Positions 16,835 through 25,263 of a stretch of 34,448 nucleotides of DNA are shown one piece after another. The stretch spans positions 1 through 34,448 of the forward strand of contig JAFKFP010000106.1 in NCBI GenBank assembly GCA_017308185.1. The letters run 5' to 3'. The notes beneath the pieces are model-generated. The model saw nothing but the letters and a program-made list of their open reading frames with translations, did not search any database and had not been told where the DNA came from. The stretch is from a bacterium (GTDB lineage: Bacteria > Chloroflexota > Dehalococcoidia > Tepidiformales > Tepidiformaceae). Both the position numbers and the translations under genes were made by a program. The number at the start of each line of letters is the position of its first letter. Positions within the stretch are counted from its first letter, which is position 1.

Positions 16835-17665
16835 TCACGCGTCGCGCCTCTGGAAGGCCACGTACGCGGCGCCCACGATGGCGAACAGCCAGGTAGCGGC
16901 AAGCAGCGCGGCGAGCGGCGGGGCTGAATATGGCGGCGCGCTCATCATCTGGCCGAGCGTCATGCTGTCGAGGGCGCTGCCCGGGAAGAGGCTGATGATG
17001 TGCTCCTGGCCCCAGGCCGGCATGAATTCGCCGAAGATCTGGGGAAGCCAGAGAAGGCCAAGGACGGTGGTAATCCCGCCGGCGGTGCTGCGGAGCAGGA
17101 CCCCAAGGGCGAGGCCGATGATGGAGAAGAATGGCATCGTAGCGCCGAGCCCAAGCACGACCCACTGCGCGTCGGTCTCGGCGAGGGTCGTGGTCGGGAA
17201 GCCATACGCTCCCAGCAATGCCTGTCCGACCAGGAACATCGCGATGGTCGTGAGCATGCCAAACGCGAGGATGGTCAGCGTGACAAGCAGCAGCTTGGCG
17301 AAGAGCACCTTGTGCCGGGCTGGCGTCGCTATCAGCGTGAGCCGGATCGTGCCACTGGAATATTCGCGGCTGACCGCGAGCACGCCGAACACCGAGTAGA
17401 CGATGAGGGCGAAGACATTCCCGACCATCGAAAACAGGATGGGGTCGAACTCCTCGGGCCATGCGGTGTTGGTAGCGCCCATCGCCACGCTGGCCACGGC
17501 GGTCGTAGCGACCGAAAGAAAGAGGCCGAGGCCGAGGGTGAGGTACGTGGAGCGCAGCGTGGCCACCTTGGACCACTCCGCACCCAGGGTGTTCCAGAAG
17601 CTCGCCGGCGGCGTGGTGGCGGCTCCCGCGAGGGGGGTAGTCGAGGGTATCGTTGCTGTTGTCAT
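16835..17665 (-). CDS. ABC-2 type transporter permease
   Basis: 276 residues with six predicted membrane helices and the ABC-2 pattern: EWSKVATLRSTYLTL before the first helix, then VFGVLAVSREYSSGTIRLTLIATPARHKVLFAKLLL, and a C-terminal helix ending AYVAFQRRDA. It forms the membrane channel for the ATPase encoded 34 nt upstream. The ATG at 17665 has AAGGA upstream. Relatives export drugs, lipids or peptides; the substrate is not visible here. Confidence 0.9.
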   Translation of the reverse strand: MTTATIPSTTPLAGAATTPPASFWNTLGAEWSKVATLRSTYLTLGLGLFLSVATTAVASVAMGATNTAWPEEFDPILFSMVGNVFALIVYSVFGVLAVSREYSSGTIRLTLIATPARHKVLFAKLLLVTLTILAFGMLTTIAMFLVGQALLGAYGFPTTTLAETDAQWVVLGLGATMPFFSIIGLALGVLLRSTAGGITTVLGLLWLPQIFGEFMPAWGQEHIISLFPGSALDSMTLGQMMSAPPYSAPPLAALLAATWLFAIVGAAYVAFQRRDA

Positions 17666-17699
17666 GGTCGAGTTTCCTTCGGTTGCTGAGTTGAGCGGT

Positions 17700-18623
17700 C
17701 TACGCGACCGCGGCGATTTTCTTGGCGTCGGCCTGGTATTGCAGGCTCGATTCCGTTAGCTCCATGAACGCTGCCTCCAGGCTCGCCCGGCGCGTCGCAA
17801 GCTCATGGACTTCGATGCCGTTGGCGGCGGCAAGGTTGCCAATTTGCGGGGCCTCCATGCCCGTCACGCTGAGGGCACCCTCGGCCCTGGTGACGATTGC
17901 GCCCGCCCGCTCCAGCAACGGGGCGAGGTCGGCGGCGCGGGGCGAGACCACGCGGACGTGACTGCTCCGGCTCCGCTGCGTGAACGCAGCGATGCTCTCG
18001 TCGGCGATGAGCCGTCCGCGGCCAATCACGATGATGTGGTCCGCCGTCTCTTCCATTTCGCTCATGAGGTGGCTGGAGAGGAGGATGGTGCGTCCGTCGG
18101 CGGCCAGCTGCTGAAGGAAGCTTCGGATCCAGCGGATGCCTTCGGGGTCGAGGCCGTTCACCGGCTCGTCGAAGATCAGGATGCGCGGGTCGCCCAGCAG
18201 TGCAACGGCGATGCCGAGCCGCTGGTACATGCCGAGAGAGAAGCCGCCGACGCGCCTCCCGGCCACATCCGCCAGACCGACGATGTCGAGCACATCGCCG
18301 ACCCGCTTTTCCGGAATTCCGCCGGCCCGGGCAATCCAGCGCAGGTGCTGTTGGGCGGTATGGCCGCCGTATGCGGCTTTGGCATCTAGCAGTGCGCCTA
18401 CCTCGTGCATGGGCGCCGGAATGTCCCGGTACGACCGGCCGTTCACCGTGACTTGCCCGCTGCTCGGGGTGTCGAGACCGAGGATCATGCGCATCGTGGT
18501 GGTCTTGCCGGCCCCGTTCGGGCCGAGGAACCCGGTGACAATGCCGGGCTTAACCGCGAACGAGAGGTGGTCCACGGCGACCGTATCGCCGTACTGCTTC
18601 GTGACATCGTTGACTTCGATCAT
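17700..18623 (-). CDS. ABC transporter ATP-binding protein (DrrA/CcmA type)
   Basis: 307 residues. Walker A is GPNGAGKTTT (residues about 34-43). The signature is FSLGMYQRLGIAVALLG, a variant of LSGGQ with SLGMYQR that is usual for this subfamily. Walker B is ILIFDEPVNGLDPEG, and the H-loop is LSSHLMSEME. The roughly 90-residue C-terminal extension (VRVVSPRAADLAPLLERAGA onward) is typical of antibiotic or lantibiotic self-protection exporters. The ATG at 18623 has AAGGA upstream. It is the first gene of a minus-strand unit with the permease and the DUF2938 remnant. Confidence 0.92.
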   Translation of the reverse strand: MIEVNDVTKQYGDTVAVDHLSFAVKPGIVTGFLGPNGAGKTTTMRMILGLDTPSSGQVTVNGRSYRDIPAPMHEVGALLDAKAAYGGHTAQQHLRWIARAGGIPEKRVGDVLDIVGLADVAGRRVGGFSLGMYQRLGIAVALLGDPRILIFDEPVNGLDPEGIRWIRSFLQQLAADGRTILLSSHLMSEMEETADHIIVIGRGRLIADESIAAFTQRSRSSHVRVVSPRAADLAPLLERAGAIVTRAEGALSVTGMEAPQIGNLAAANGIEVHELATRRASLEAAFMELTESSLQYQADAKKIAAVA

Positions 18624-18880
18624 GGCTGTCCTTCTTTCCTATTGGCTCGGTCGACCTGCACACGCGCCGAATCGAGACGATCCGCATTCCCAGGTCCCGG
18701 ATCCGCATAAGGAGTCCGTGTAGGGCGGAATGGTCGACGAGTGGGTCGGTCAGGGTGGTAAGAAGACATCGACGGAGCTTCGTGCTTTCGAAAACGGTCT
18801 TACCGGGCTGGTGCTACTCATGATTGTCTCGCCGCCGTACAACGAACGGCTGGCGCGGCCACTGATAGCCAGTGCCGCAA
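18624..18880. other. Intergenic stretch upstream of the ABC unit
   Basis: Apart from the ribosome-binding site of the ABC ATPase near 18630 I see no supported feature. A plus-strand open frame crosses it into the repeat at 18881, but it has no family resemblance. The promoter of the ABC unit must lie here; I could not identify it with confidence. Confidence 0.35.
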
Positions 18881-19105
18881 AACGAATGGAGATATCACGG
18901 GAGCCTCCTCAGGACGTACTTGCTACGCGGTCACTCTGCCAGCGGGGCACAGGGGACGAAATCGTCAGGTGGAAGAGTCTTCTCGGGCGCTTCGGAGGAT
19001 CCCCGATCCTCCGTTAGAAGGAGGCGGAGCCGCCTGAACCGGAGGTGGTATCGAATCGCCAGCAACTGGCGCTTTGACGTTGCCACGCTCAATCCCAGCG
19101 TTCCG
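18881..19105 (+). repeat. Long imperfect inverted repeat, copy A
   Basis: This stretch aligns with the reverse complement of 25880-26105. Shared blocks include GATATCACG, GAGCCTCCT, ACTCTGCCAGCG, GGGGACGAAATCG, GGGCGCTTCGGAGGATCCCC, GATCCTCCGTTAGAAGGAGG, TTTGACGTTGCCACG-like and TCAATCCCAGCGT. Inside is a perfect hairpin GGAGGATC-CCC-GATCCTCC, followed by the GGCGGAGCCGCC palindrome. It sits downstream of copA, between it and the ABC unit. It encodes no protein that I can support. Confidence 0.8.
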
Positions 19106-19118
19106 GCCGAAGGCCCGC

Positions 19119-19154
19119 GTAAAGAGGGCCGCCCCGCGCGTCGGCCCTCTTTAC
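19119..19154 (-). terminator. Strong stem-loop after copA
   Basis: Arms GTAAAGAGGGCCG (19119-19131) and CGGCCCTCTTTAC (19142-19154) form a perfect 13-bp stem with a 10-nt loop, beginning 15 nt beyond the copA stop. It probably ends copA transcription, although no T-tract follows. Confidence 0.7.
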
Positions 19155-19169
19155 CACTCGACCACCCCA

Positions 19170-21914
19170 CTAATCCACGCGCAGCGTCGTCCTCATCCCT
19201 TCCTGGGTGTGGCTGATGTATCCGCCATCCACCTCGTCGACGATGTCGCAAAGCAGCTCATACTCGCCCGCTTCGAGGTTGAGGTGGAGCGTGGCGCTCC
19301 CTGCGGTGGGGATGTTCTCCGTCCGGCCCACCATCTCGTAGTCGCCATCCGAGGCATGGCGGAGAACCACCAGGTTGTGGACGCTTCCCGGTTCACCCTC
19401 ACCATGCGCCCCGTGTCCATCCTCCGCTGGATGGACCACGATTAGTGTGGTCTCTCCGGCGGAGACGGACTGCCGGTCGGGCCGTACCCTCCAGTTCGTG
19501 AGTTCCACCCTGAGGGCATCCTCCGGGACCACGACGGAATGGTCGTCGCCGCCCTCGTGGCCATCGTCGTTGCTCTCGCCGAACCAGCCCCGGTCGAGGC
19601 CGGTAAATACCGTCAGGGGAAGAACGAGGACGGCAGTCGCTACGACCATGGCGAATAGTGGCGCCCGGTTGGCAGTGACGAACGACCGACGCGGTCCGCC
19701 GTACTCGTTGCCGCTCGTCGTGGCGATCGACTGACTCTTCGTGCGCAGCCGGAGGCTGTTCGCCATCACACTCACCGAGCTAAAGGCCATTACGCCGCCG
19801 GCGATGATCGGGTTAAGCAGGGCCAGGGCGGCCACCGGCAACGCTACGACGTTGTAGCCGAACGCCCACACGAGGTTCTGCCGAATCGCGGTCAGCGTGG
19901 AGCGGCTTAACGTGATCGCCTCCGCTATCTTCGACACATCGCCGTTGAGGAGTGTGATGTCGCCGGCCTCGATCGCCGCGTCTGTGCCGGTGCTCATCGC
20001 GATGCCGATGTCTGCCTGAGCCAGAGCCGGCGTGTCGTTAATCCCGTCGCCCACCATGGCGACGGATAGGCCCTCGGCCTGCAGCGACCGCACCAGCTCA
20101 AGCTTGTCTTCAGGGCGCGCGCCCGCTCGAAACTCGGTGATCCCAACGCTCGCGGCGACCGCCGCCGCAGCCCGCTCGTTGTCACCCGTCATCATGATCA
20201 CGCGAAGGCCTAGCTTATGAAGGGCCTCGACCGCGCGCGGCGCGTTCCGCTTCACCTCGTCGGCGATTCCCACTATGCCTTCGATGCGCCCATCGACCGA
20301 AGCCAGGATGACCGTCCTTCCCTGAGATTCCAGAGACCGGACTCGTTCCGCCACGGACGACGAGATGGAGACGCCATGCTCTTCGAAGAGCCGCGAGTTT
20401 CCAGCCAGGACTACGTCACCGTCCACGACGGCCCTGACACCGCGTGCAGTGATGGCCTCGAATTCAGTCGCTTTGGCGAGGTCATGGCCCTCGTCAACAG
20501 CGGCGTCGACGATCGCTCTGCTGAGCGGGTGTTCGCTTCCTGATTCGGCCGAGGCGATCAGCCGAAGAAGTTCGCCACGGGCCAGGGAACCGAAGGCGAC
20601 GACGTCCGTGACCTGCGGCCGGCCTTCGGTCAGCGTGCCGGTCTTGTCCAAGACAATCGCGCCAAGCCCCCGGGTGCGTTCAAGGACCTCCGCATTCTTG
20701 ATGAGGATGCCGCGCTCAGCGCCCATCCCCGTGCCGACCATGATCGCGGTTGGGGTCGCAAGACCAAGCGCGCACGGGCAAGCGATGACCAGGATGGCAA
20801 CCGCTGCAACCATCCCTGTTTGCCAGTCGCCACCGATGCTGCCCCACGCCAAAAAGACCACTCCCGCGAGCGCGATGACGATCGGGACGAACACCGCTGC
20901 CACCTGGTCGACGAGCTTCTGGATGGGGGCCTTCGAGCCCTGGGCCTCTTCCACCATTCGAGCCATGCGGTTCAGCGCGGTCTGTTCACCCACTGCCGTT
21001 GCCTCAACGTAAATCAGGCCGTTCTGGTTTACCGTGCCGCCGATCACGTGGTCGCCAATGCGCCGCTCCACGGGGATCGCTTCGCCGGTGATCATGGCCT
21101 CGTCGACCGTGCTGTGGCCCTCACGGATCACGCCGTCGACGGCGATCCGCTGCCCCGGCCGGACGATGAAGAGGTCGCCTAGCTTCACCTCCTCGACGGG
21201 AATTTCCGTCTCGGTGCCATCCCTGAGGACGGTTGCCGTCTTTGCGGAAAGTCCGAGGAGCGAGCGAATCGCACTCGACGCAGCCCCCTTCGAGCGCTCC
21301 TCGAAGTACTTGCCCATTGTGATGAAGACGAGCACGGCCGCGCTCACGTCGAAGAACATGCTTTCGTGACTTCCGCTCGCTACCACCCACACGCTGTAGC
21401 CGTAGGCAACGCTCGTGCCGAGGGCGACGAGGACGTCCATGTTGGGGTTTAAGTGTCGAAGGCTGGTGTAGCTGCCGCGGTAGAACCGCCAGCCGAGCCC
21501 GAGTTGCACGGGCGTGGCGAGCGCAACCAGGAGCCAGCCGGTCAGATCGCGGTCGCCGTTGATGTGCATCCCGGCGATGTCCATGGCCATTGCCAGCACC
21601 ACGGTTGGAATGGCAAGAAGCGCACCCGCGATGAGCGTGATAAGGGTGGCGCGCGCGTGGTTGGCGCGCACCGATTCGCGATCGTTGTCGGCGGACGATG
21701 GCTGCGCCTGGTAGCCGGCCTTCTCCACCGCGGTCACCAGGGACTCGACCGGGACTTCACCGGCGAACGTTACCCGCGCAGTCTCAGCCGCGAAGTTCAC
21801 GCTGGCCGTTTCTACGCCTTCTACTTTGCTGAGCGCGCGCTCCACGCGGCGCACACACGAGGCGCAGGTCATCCCGGCGATATCTAACGTTACTGCTGGA
21901 CCTGAGTTCTCCAC
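19170..21914 (-). CDS. copA: CopA-type Cu(I) P1B-ATPase fused to a C-terminal cupredoxin-like domain
   Basis: 914 residues. An N-terminal HMA domain has MTCASC (C17, C20). The ATPase core follows with TGEAIP (the TGE actuator loop), the metal motif CPC at 379-381, DKTGT at 423-427, the HP pair at 462-463, TGDNE and GDGIND. The helix-7/8 motifs YN (688) and MxxSS-type are also present. Known CopA pumps end near residue 730. Here about 185 more residues follow: a ninth predicted helix (753-772), an acidic His-bearing linker, and a beta-rich domain with H846, C889, H902 and M907, a Cys-His-x4-Met type-1-copper-like set. A ninth helix would place this domain outside the membrane, on the export side. 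The start is GTG 21914, with AGGAGG 5 nt upstream; the ATG frame from 22091 would translate through the promoter. Confidence 0.92.
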   Translation of the reverse strand: MENSGPAVTLDIAGMTCASCVRRVERALSKVEGVETASVNFAAETARVTFAGEVPVESLVTAVEKAGYQAQPSSADNDRESVRANHARATLITLIAGALLAIPTVVLAMAMDIAGMHINGDRDLTGWLLVALATPVQLGLGWRFYRGSYTSLRHLNPNMDVLVALGTSVAYGYSVWVVASGSHESMFFDVSAAVLVFITMGKYFEERSKGAASSAIRSLLGLSAKTATVLRDGTETEIPVEEVKLGDLFIVRPGQRIAVDGVIREGHSTVDEAMITGEAIPVERRIGDHVIGGTVNQNGLIYVEATAVGEQTALNRMARMVEEAQGSKAPIQKLVDQVAAVFVPIVIALAGVVFLAWGSIGGDWQTGMVAAVAILVIACPCALGLATPTAIMVGTGMGAERGILIKNAEVLERTRGLGAIVLDKTGTLTEGRPQVTDVVAFGSLARGELLRLIASAESGSEHPLSRAIVDAAVDEGHDLAKATEFEAITARGVRAVVDGDVVLAGNSRLFEEHGVSISSSVAERVRSLESQGRTVILASVDGRIEGIVGIADEVKRNAPRAVEALHKLGLRVIMMTGDNERAAAAVAASVGITEFRAGARPEDKLELVRSLQAEGLSVAMVGDGINDTPALAQADIGIAMSTGTDAAIEAGDITLLNGDVSKIAEAITLSRSTLTAIRQNLVWAFGYNVVALPVAALALLNPIIAGGVMAFSSVSVMANSLRLRTKSQSIATTSGNEYGGPRRSFVTANRAPLFAMVVATAVLVLPLTVFTGLDRGWFGESNDDGHEGGDDHSVVVPEDALRVELTNWRVRPDRQSVSAGETTLIVVHPAEDGHGAHGEGEPGSVHNLVVLRHASDGDYEMVGRTENIPTAGSATLHLNLEAGEYELLCDIVDEVDGGYISHTQEGMRTTLRVD

Positions 21915-21955
21915 CTGGTCCTCCTTTCGGCGGTGTTCGACCGCTGTCGTACGAA

Positions 21956-21983
21956 GAGACGCAATCGGCGGTCCCCGGTTACA
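21956..21983 (-). promoter_or_regulatory. ECF-type promoter of copA
   Basis: On the minus strand TGTAACC (21977-21983) and CGTCTC (21956-21961) are exactly 15 nt apart. The same bipartite motif occurs upstream of copZ, the CopB-like ATPase and the MFS exporter. The CGTC-type -10 and the -35 with AAC are typical of extracytoplasmic-function sigma factors; the CorE-like sigma factor encoded nearby is the natural candidate. The copA GTG is 41 nt beyond the -10. Confidence 0.82.
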
Positions 21984-22080
21984 CCACCAGCCGCCCGTCT
22001 CGTGGAATCGTTTTGCGTCTGCGCTCGGCCAACGGCCATCGAATTCGTGCCGGCACTGCGACGCAGTCTTTCCCGGTCGC

Positions 22081-22108
22081 TGTAACCACACCCCACGCTC
22101 TACGTCTC
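22081..22108 (+). promoter_or_regulatory. ECF-type promoter of the copZ-sigma operon
   Basis: TGTAACC (22081-22087), 15 nt, CGTCTC (22103-22108), identical in the conserved parts and spacing to the copA promoter that faces the other way 97 nt off. As the sigma factor gene is third in the downstream run, this promoter would let it activate its own expression. Confidence 0.82.
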
Positions 22109-22158
22109 AACTCGCGAAGGGCGTACCGCCAATGAGCGAGCCCAACGGAGATATAGAC

Positions 22159-22569
22159 ATGGAAACCACCCTTAGCGTCCCCGACATCACCTGCGGCCAC
22201 TGCGCCCGAACCATCACCAGCGCCGTTGAGCCCCTCGACGGCATCCGCTCAGTGAACGTCGATATCCTCAGCCGCCGGGTGAGCCTGGCGTACGACCAGC
22301 CGGCCGACCTGGAGGCTGCGGTGAACGTCATGGCTTCGAAGGGTTACCTGGTCGCGGGCGGGCAAATGGACGAGCAGCAGCGCCGCGGAACGTCCGTGGA
22401 CCCCGTGTGCGGAATGAGCGTCCGCGTTGAGGGTGCGGCCTTCACGACCAGCCGCGAAGGTGTTGACTACTACTTCTGCTCCAGCGGCTGCCAGCAGACA
22501 TTCGAATCCGCTGAACCGGCAGCGGCACAGGAACGTAGTACAGGCTGCGCCTGCTGCTCGCCCGCCTAA
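22159..22569 (+). CDS. CopZ-like HMA domain fused to a YHS domain
   Basis: 136 residues. Residues 3-66 are a heavy-metal-associated domain (VPDITCGHCARTI with C12 and C15), a cytoplasmic Cu(I) chaperone fold that hands copper to CopA. Residues 78-115 are a YHS domain (VDPVCGMSV with C84, then YYFCSSGC with C107 and C111), a TRASH-like metal-binding module. A CACC tail ends the protein. ATG 22159 has GGAG 8 nt upstream; an in-frame ATG at 22132 is an alternative and cannot be excluded. It lies divergent from copA and is first in a three-gene run (35-nt gap to the acetyltransferase). Confidence 0.88.
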   Translation: METTLSVPDITCGHCARTITSAVEPLDGIRSVNVDILSRRVSLAYDQPADLEAAVNVMASKGYLVAGGQMDEQQRRGTSVDPVCGMSVRVEGAAFTTSREGVDYYFCSSGCQQTFESAEPAAAQERSTGCACCSPA

Positions 22570-22604
22570 TCCACTTCGCCCAAACCTTCCTTGGTGGTGT
22601 CGTC

Positions 22605-23567
22605 ATGCTCGCTGCTGAATCGAAAAACACTCGGCAATCGCTCGCGGTCCCGGCGTTTCGCACCACCGCCGTTACCAAAGCCACAGCGGATCTGGGAGAC
22701 CTCCTCTGGAGAGCGTCCCAGGATGCTGACGACATCCTCTTCCGGCCGCCCGACGAATGGTGGCCGCTCTCCGGCTGGTCCCACGTCAGCTCTCTCCTCT
22801 GGCGTGGGCCCCTGCCGGTAGGCATCGCGGGGCTGGCGCCGTCGGCGTTCCCGGGGCGAGCCGAGGCGCGCCTAGGCCTTGCACCGGCCACGCGAACGCC
22901 GACATCCGCCCGCCACGCCGTTGAGGCTGCACTTCAACTGGCCGCTGAATCGGGGTACGAGGAACTGGTGCTGGCGCTGCCGGGCGCAGCGGCCTGGGCT
23001 CGGGCTGCCGCGAGCGAGGCCGGTTTCGAGCCGAGCCACACATTTCAGGTGCTCGAACGGCCGGCGTCGGTTTCGTCTCGTCGAATCGAACGCAGCCTTG
23101 AGTTCGAAGCCGTTGGCAGCGAGCGGTTGGACGAGCTGCTGGCCGCTTTGAACGCAGCATACGAGGGCAGTCCCGACTTTGTGCCCATCGCCCGCGCGAC
23201 ACTGGCCGCGGAACTGGCCATGGCGAAAAGCCCATTCGTGGTCGCGAAGGGCGAGTCCGGCGAGATCCTTGCTACCGCCCACTTACGCTTCTCCGCAACG
23301 GCGACGAACCCCTCGGGCGGGCCATACGCCTGGGTCTCGAACCTCACGGTTTTGCCGGCTGCTCAAGGACTGGGCCTCGGCCGGAAGATGATCCGCCGCG
23401 CCGTAGCGGAGCTTCATGCGATGGGTGCGCTCTCTGTCACACTCGGCGTCGACTCGCGGAACCTCCGGGCGGTGCGCCTGTATGAGAGCGAAGGCTTCCA
23501 GTTTGTCGGCGAACTCGTCTTCTGGAGTCGGCGCGTTCCGTCCAGGCGAACCGATCCGGTACGCTGA
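22605..23567 (+). CDS. GNAT-family acetyltransferase (tandem-domain size)
   Basis: 320 residues. The C-terminal half is a clear GNAT domain: AWVSNLTVLPAAQGLGLGRKMIRRAVAEL (the acetyl-CoA loop Q-G-L-G-L-G) and NLRAVRLYESEGFQFVGELVFW. The N-terminal half (residues 60-150) looks like a degenerate second GNAT fold (GYEELVLALPGAAAWARAAASEAGF), the layout of MshD-like two-domain enzymes. It acetylates an unknown small molecule or protein. It lies between copZ and the ECF sigma factor with gaps of 35 and 33 nt, so it should be made under copper stress. The copper-related substrate, if any, is unknown. Confidence 0.82.
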   Translation: MLAAESKNTRQSLAVPAFRTTAVTKATADLGDLLWRASQDADDILFRPPDEWWPLSGWSHVSSLLWRGPLPVGIAGLAPSAFPGRAEARLGLAPATRTPTSARHAVEAALQLAAESGYEELVLALPGAAAWARAAASEAGFEPSHTFQVLERPASVSSRRIERSLEFEAVGSERLDELLAALNAAYEGSPDFVPIARATLAAELAMAKSPFVVAKGESGEILATAHLRFSATATNPSGGPYAWVSNLTVLPAAQGLGLGRKMIRRAVAELHAMGALSVTLGVDSRNLRAVRLYESEGFQFVGELVFWSRRVPSRRTDPVR

Positions 23568-23600
23568 TTCAAGTGCCGTCTCACGGCATGGGGAGCAAGG

Positions 23601-24146
23601 ATGACGTCGCCTACCGCTGAACAGCAGCCTATGGAACACCTGTACGAGAGCCGGCAGAGATTCGTGGAGTACGTGCGCCGTCGCGTCGACGACCCGGAGC
23701 TAGCCGAGGACATCGTTCACGACAGCCTGCTGAAAGCACTGAAATCCGCGCCAGAGCTGCGGGACGACGAACGCCTCATCCCATGGTTCTTCCGCATCCT
23801 GCGCAACGCGGTTGTCGACGAGTACCGCAAGCGCGATGTCGCGCGGCGGCATGTGCAACAAACCGACGAACTGCCGGACCTGCCCGATCTGAGTGATGAG
23901 GAAGAGCGGACCATCTGTGCCTGCTTCCAGGCCCTGCTTCCCTCGTTGAAACCCGAGTACAGCGATCTCATTGAGTCCTTGGATCTTGGCGGGGAGCAGC
24001 CCGAGGCCGTCGCAAACCGGCTTGGCATCACCCCGAACAACCTCAAGGTGCGGCGCCACCGTGCGCGGCAGGCGCTCCGGCAGCAATTGGAGAACGCGTG
24101 CGGTACATGCGCGCAAGGCAATTGCATCGGAGATTGCACTTGCTGA
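23601..24146 (+). CDS. CorE-like ECF sigma factor with Cys-rich tail (ECF44-type)
   Basis: 181 residues. Region 2 (about 17-85): DPELAEDIVHDSLLKALKS, LIPWFFRILRNAVVDEYRKR. Region 4 (about 112-162): YSDLIESLDLGGEQPEAVANRLGITPNNLKVRRHRARQAL. The linker holds a CxC pair (C106, C108), and the C-terminus holds C167, C170, C175, C179 and C181. A CxC linker plus a Cys-rich tail is the mark of CorE-type sigma factors, which in Myxococcus xanthus are switched directly by copper (CorE) or by Cd/Zn (CorE2) without an anti-sigma factor. No anti-sigma gene is adjacent here either. It is third in the copZ operon and should read the TGTAACC-N15-CGTCTC promoters. Which metal it senses is inferred from context. 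Confidence 0.88.
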   Translation: MTSPTAEQQPMEHLYESRQRFVEYVRRRVDDPELAEDIVHDSLLKALKSAPELRDDERLIPWFFRILRNAVVDEYRKRDVARRHVQQTDELPDLPDLSDEEERTICACFQALLPSLKPEYSDLIESLDLGGEQPEAVANRLGITPNNLKVRRHRARQALRQQLENACGTCAQGNCIGDCTC

Positions 24147-24163
24147 TCCTTACGGGGCCTCAG

Positions 24164-24652
24164 TCACTCGACGGTCAACAGCGCGTACATTCCCTCCTCG
24201 TAATGGTTCACGTCGTCGCCATCGACGACGAGGCATGAGAGTTCGTAGCGGCCGGGTTCGAGTACCGCCTCGCCTGTCTTTTCTTCGCCGACCTTGATGT
24301 CCGCGAGATTAAGGACCGGTGCGCCGAACTTCGTCTCGCCGACATCCGCTCCGTCCTGCAAGCGCGCGACGACGAGTTGGTGTGTTGCGCCGGCCTCACC
24401 TGCACCATGGCCCCCATGCGCTTCTTCTTCGTGAGTTGCCCTGAATGACACAGTCCCCGCCTTGACCGTCGCCGAGGAGGGTTCGACGGCCCAGTTCTTG
24501 AGGTTCACGGTGATGCTCGTCGCGGACCCGCCGTCAGCGACCGACCTCGTCGGAGTCGCGTCCGTGTCGTCATCTCCTCCGCATGCAACGGCCAGTGCGG
24601 TCAGCACGGCCAGGCCCGCGCCGAAGAGGTAGAGCTTCGTGTTCTTGTTCAT
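24164..24652 (-). CDS. Cupredoxin-like lipoprotein
   Basis: 162 residues. A signal peptide with lipobox LAVAC (C24) anchors it to the outer face of the membrane. After a Thr/Asp linker a beta-rich domain follows (ITVNLKNWAVEPSSATVKAG onward). Candidate copper ligands are H91, C140, H150 and M155, again with an H-x4-M pair after the Cys. A His/Glu-rich loop (HEEEAHGGHGAGEAGATHQ) precedes the first ligand. The domain is clearly a paralogue of the C-terminal domain of the CopA fusion, including the loop and the ending. It may take up or store copper released by the pumps. The start has AGGA upstream. It ends 17 nt from the convergent sigma factor gene. Confidence 0.82.
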   Translation of the reverse strand: MNKNTKLYLFGAGLAVLTALAVACGGDDDTDATPTRSVADGGSATSITVNLKNWAVEPSSATVKAGTVSFRATHEEEAHGGHGAGEAGATHQLVVARLQDGADVGETKFGAPVLNLADIKVGEEKTGEAVLEPGRYELSCLVVDGDDVNHYEEGMYALLTVE

Positions 24653-24659
24653 GAGGTTC

Positions 24660-24678
24660 CTACTATGAATGGTAGTAG
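24660..24678 (-). promoter_or_regulatory. Shared 19-bp start-site motif, copy 1
   Basis: Read on the minus strand it is CTAC-N8-ATAGTAG, with an inverted CTACTA/TAGTAG core, placed 7 nt before the lipoprotein start. The same spacing and ends occur at 25734-25752 before the HMA-like gene. The position over the transcription or translation start suits a repressor site; the regulator is unknown. TTGTCC and TAAGCT 16 nt apart further upstream may be the promoter. Confidence 0.45.
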
Positions 24679-24850
24679 CTACAGCTTACGGCCGGTCGGG
24701 GAAAGGACAATGCTTGCGCCTCGCCTGCAAGCCAGACCGACCTGCGTTGGCCTCACCTTCCCTTGACTGCGGCGGGCTGTGGTCCCTAAACGCCCGGCTG
24801 TCTGGTGCTGGCCGGAGACCGGTGGTGACGGGCCTCAGGCTCGAGTTGCC

Positions 24851-25243
24851 TCAGCCACTCGTTGGCGTCGAGTGATGCCCCTCATGCTGGCCGGCTCCCG
24901 GGGCGCCGGGCGGCATCACTCCATCCAAACCCAGGAAGCCCTCCATAGCCGCCATCATTCCGTCCATGTCCGACATGTCCATGGGCATCCCTGCCGCGTG
25001 GTCCCCCATTGCGTCGAGCATGCGCTGATAGGCGTCGTCGCCCAGGACATTCTTCATGTGATCCTGCATCATGTGATCCTGCATCGCTGCGGGATCCATC
25101 ATCTGCCCCATGGGCATGGCCTCCGCCGTGCCACCGTGATGGTATTTACCCGGCATCTGTGCGAACGACACCCCTGCGACCACGCCGACCGCCAGGACCG
25201 CGGGCACTGCAGCTCCCACAAGAAACTTCTGTGCCCGGTTCAT
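24851..25243 (-). CDS. Secreted Met/His-rich protein, probable copper binder
   Basis: 130 residues with about 20 Met and 8 His. A Sec-type signal peptide or membrane anchor (residues 1-29, ending VSFAQ) is followed by clusters such as MPMGQMM, AMQDHMMQDHM, MPMDMSDMDGMM and a terminal HEGHH. Met and His clusters of this kind bind Cu(I) and Cu(II) outside the cytoplasm. I do not recognise a named family, though the pattern resembles PcoE/CopC-type accessory proteins only in composition. The ATG at 25243 has GGAG upstream; the longer frame to 25279 is not needed. It is 20 nt behind the HMA-like gene, so probably co-transcribed. Confidence 0.78.
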   Translation of the reverse strand: MNRAQKFLVGAAVPAVLAVGVVAGVSFAQMPGKYHHGGTAEAMPMGQMMDPAAMQDHMMQDHMKNVLGDDAYQRMLDAMGDHAAGMPMDMSDMDGMMAAMEGFLGLDGVMPPGAPGAGQHEGHHSTPTSG

Positions 25244-25263
25244 GTTCTTCTCCTTCTCCCCGC

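Noticed and set aside
18730-19017. Plus-strand frame through repeat copy A
   Set aside because: The matching frame in repeat copy B is interrupted, so conservation is at the DNA level and not of a protein.
21915-22091. N-terminal extension of CopA to 22091
   Set aside because: It would cover the ECF promoter at 21956-21983 and lacks a family match; GTG 21914 has AGGAGG.
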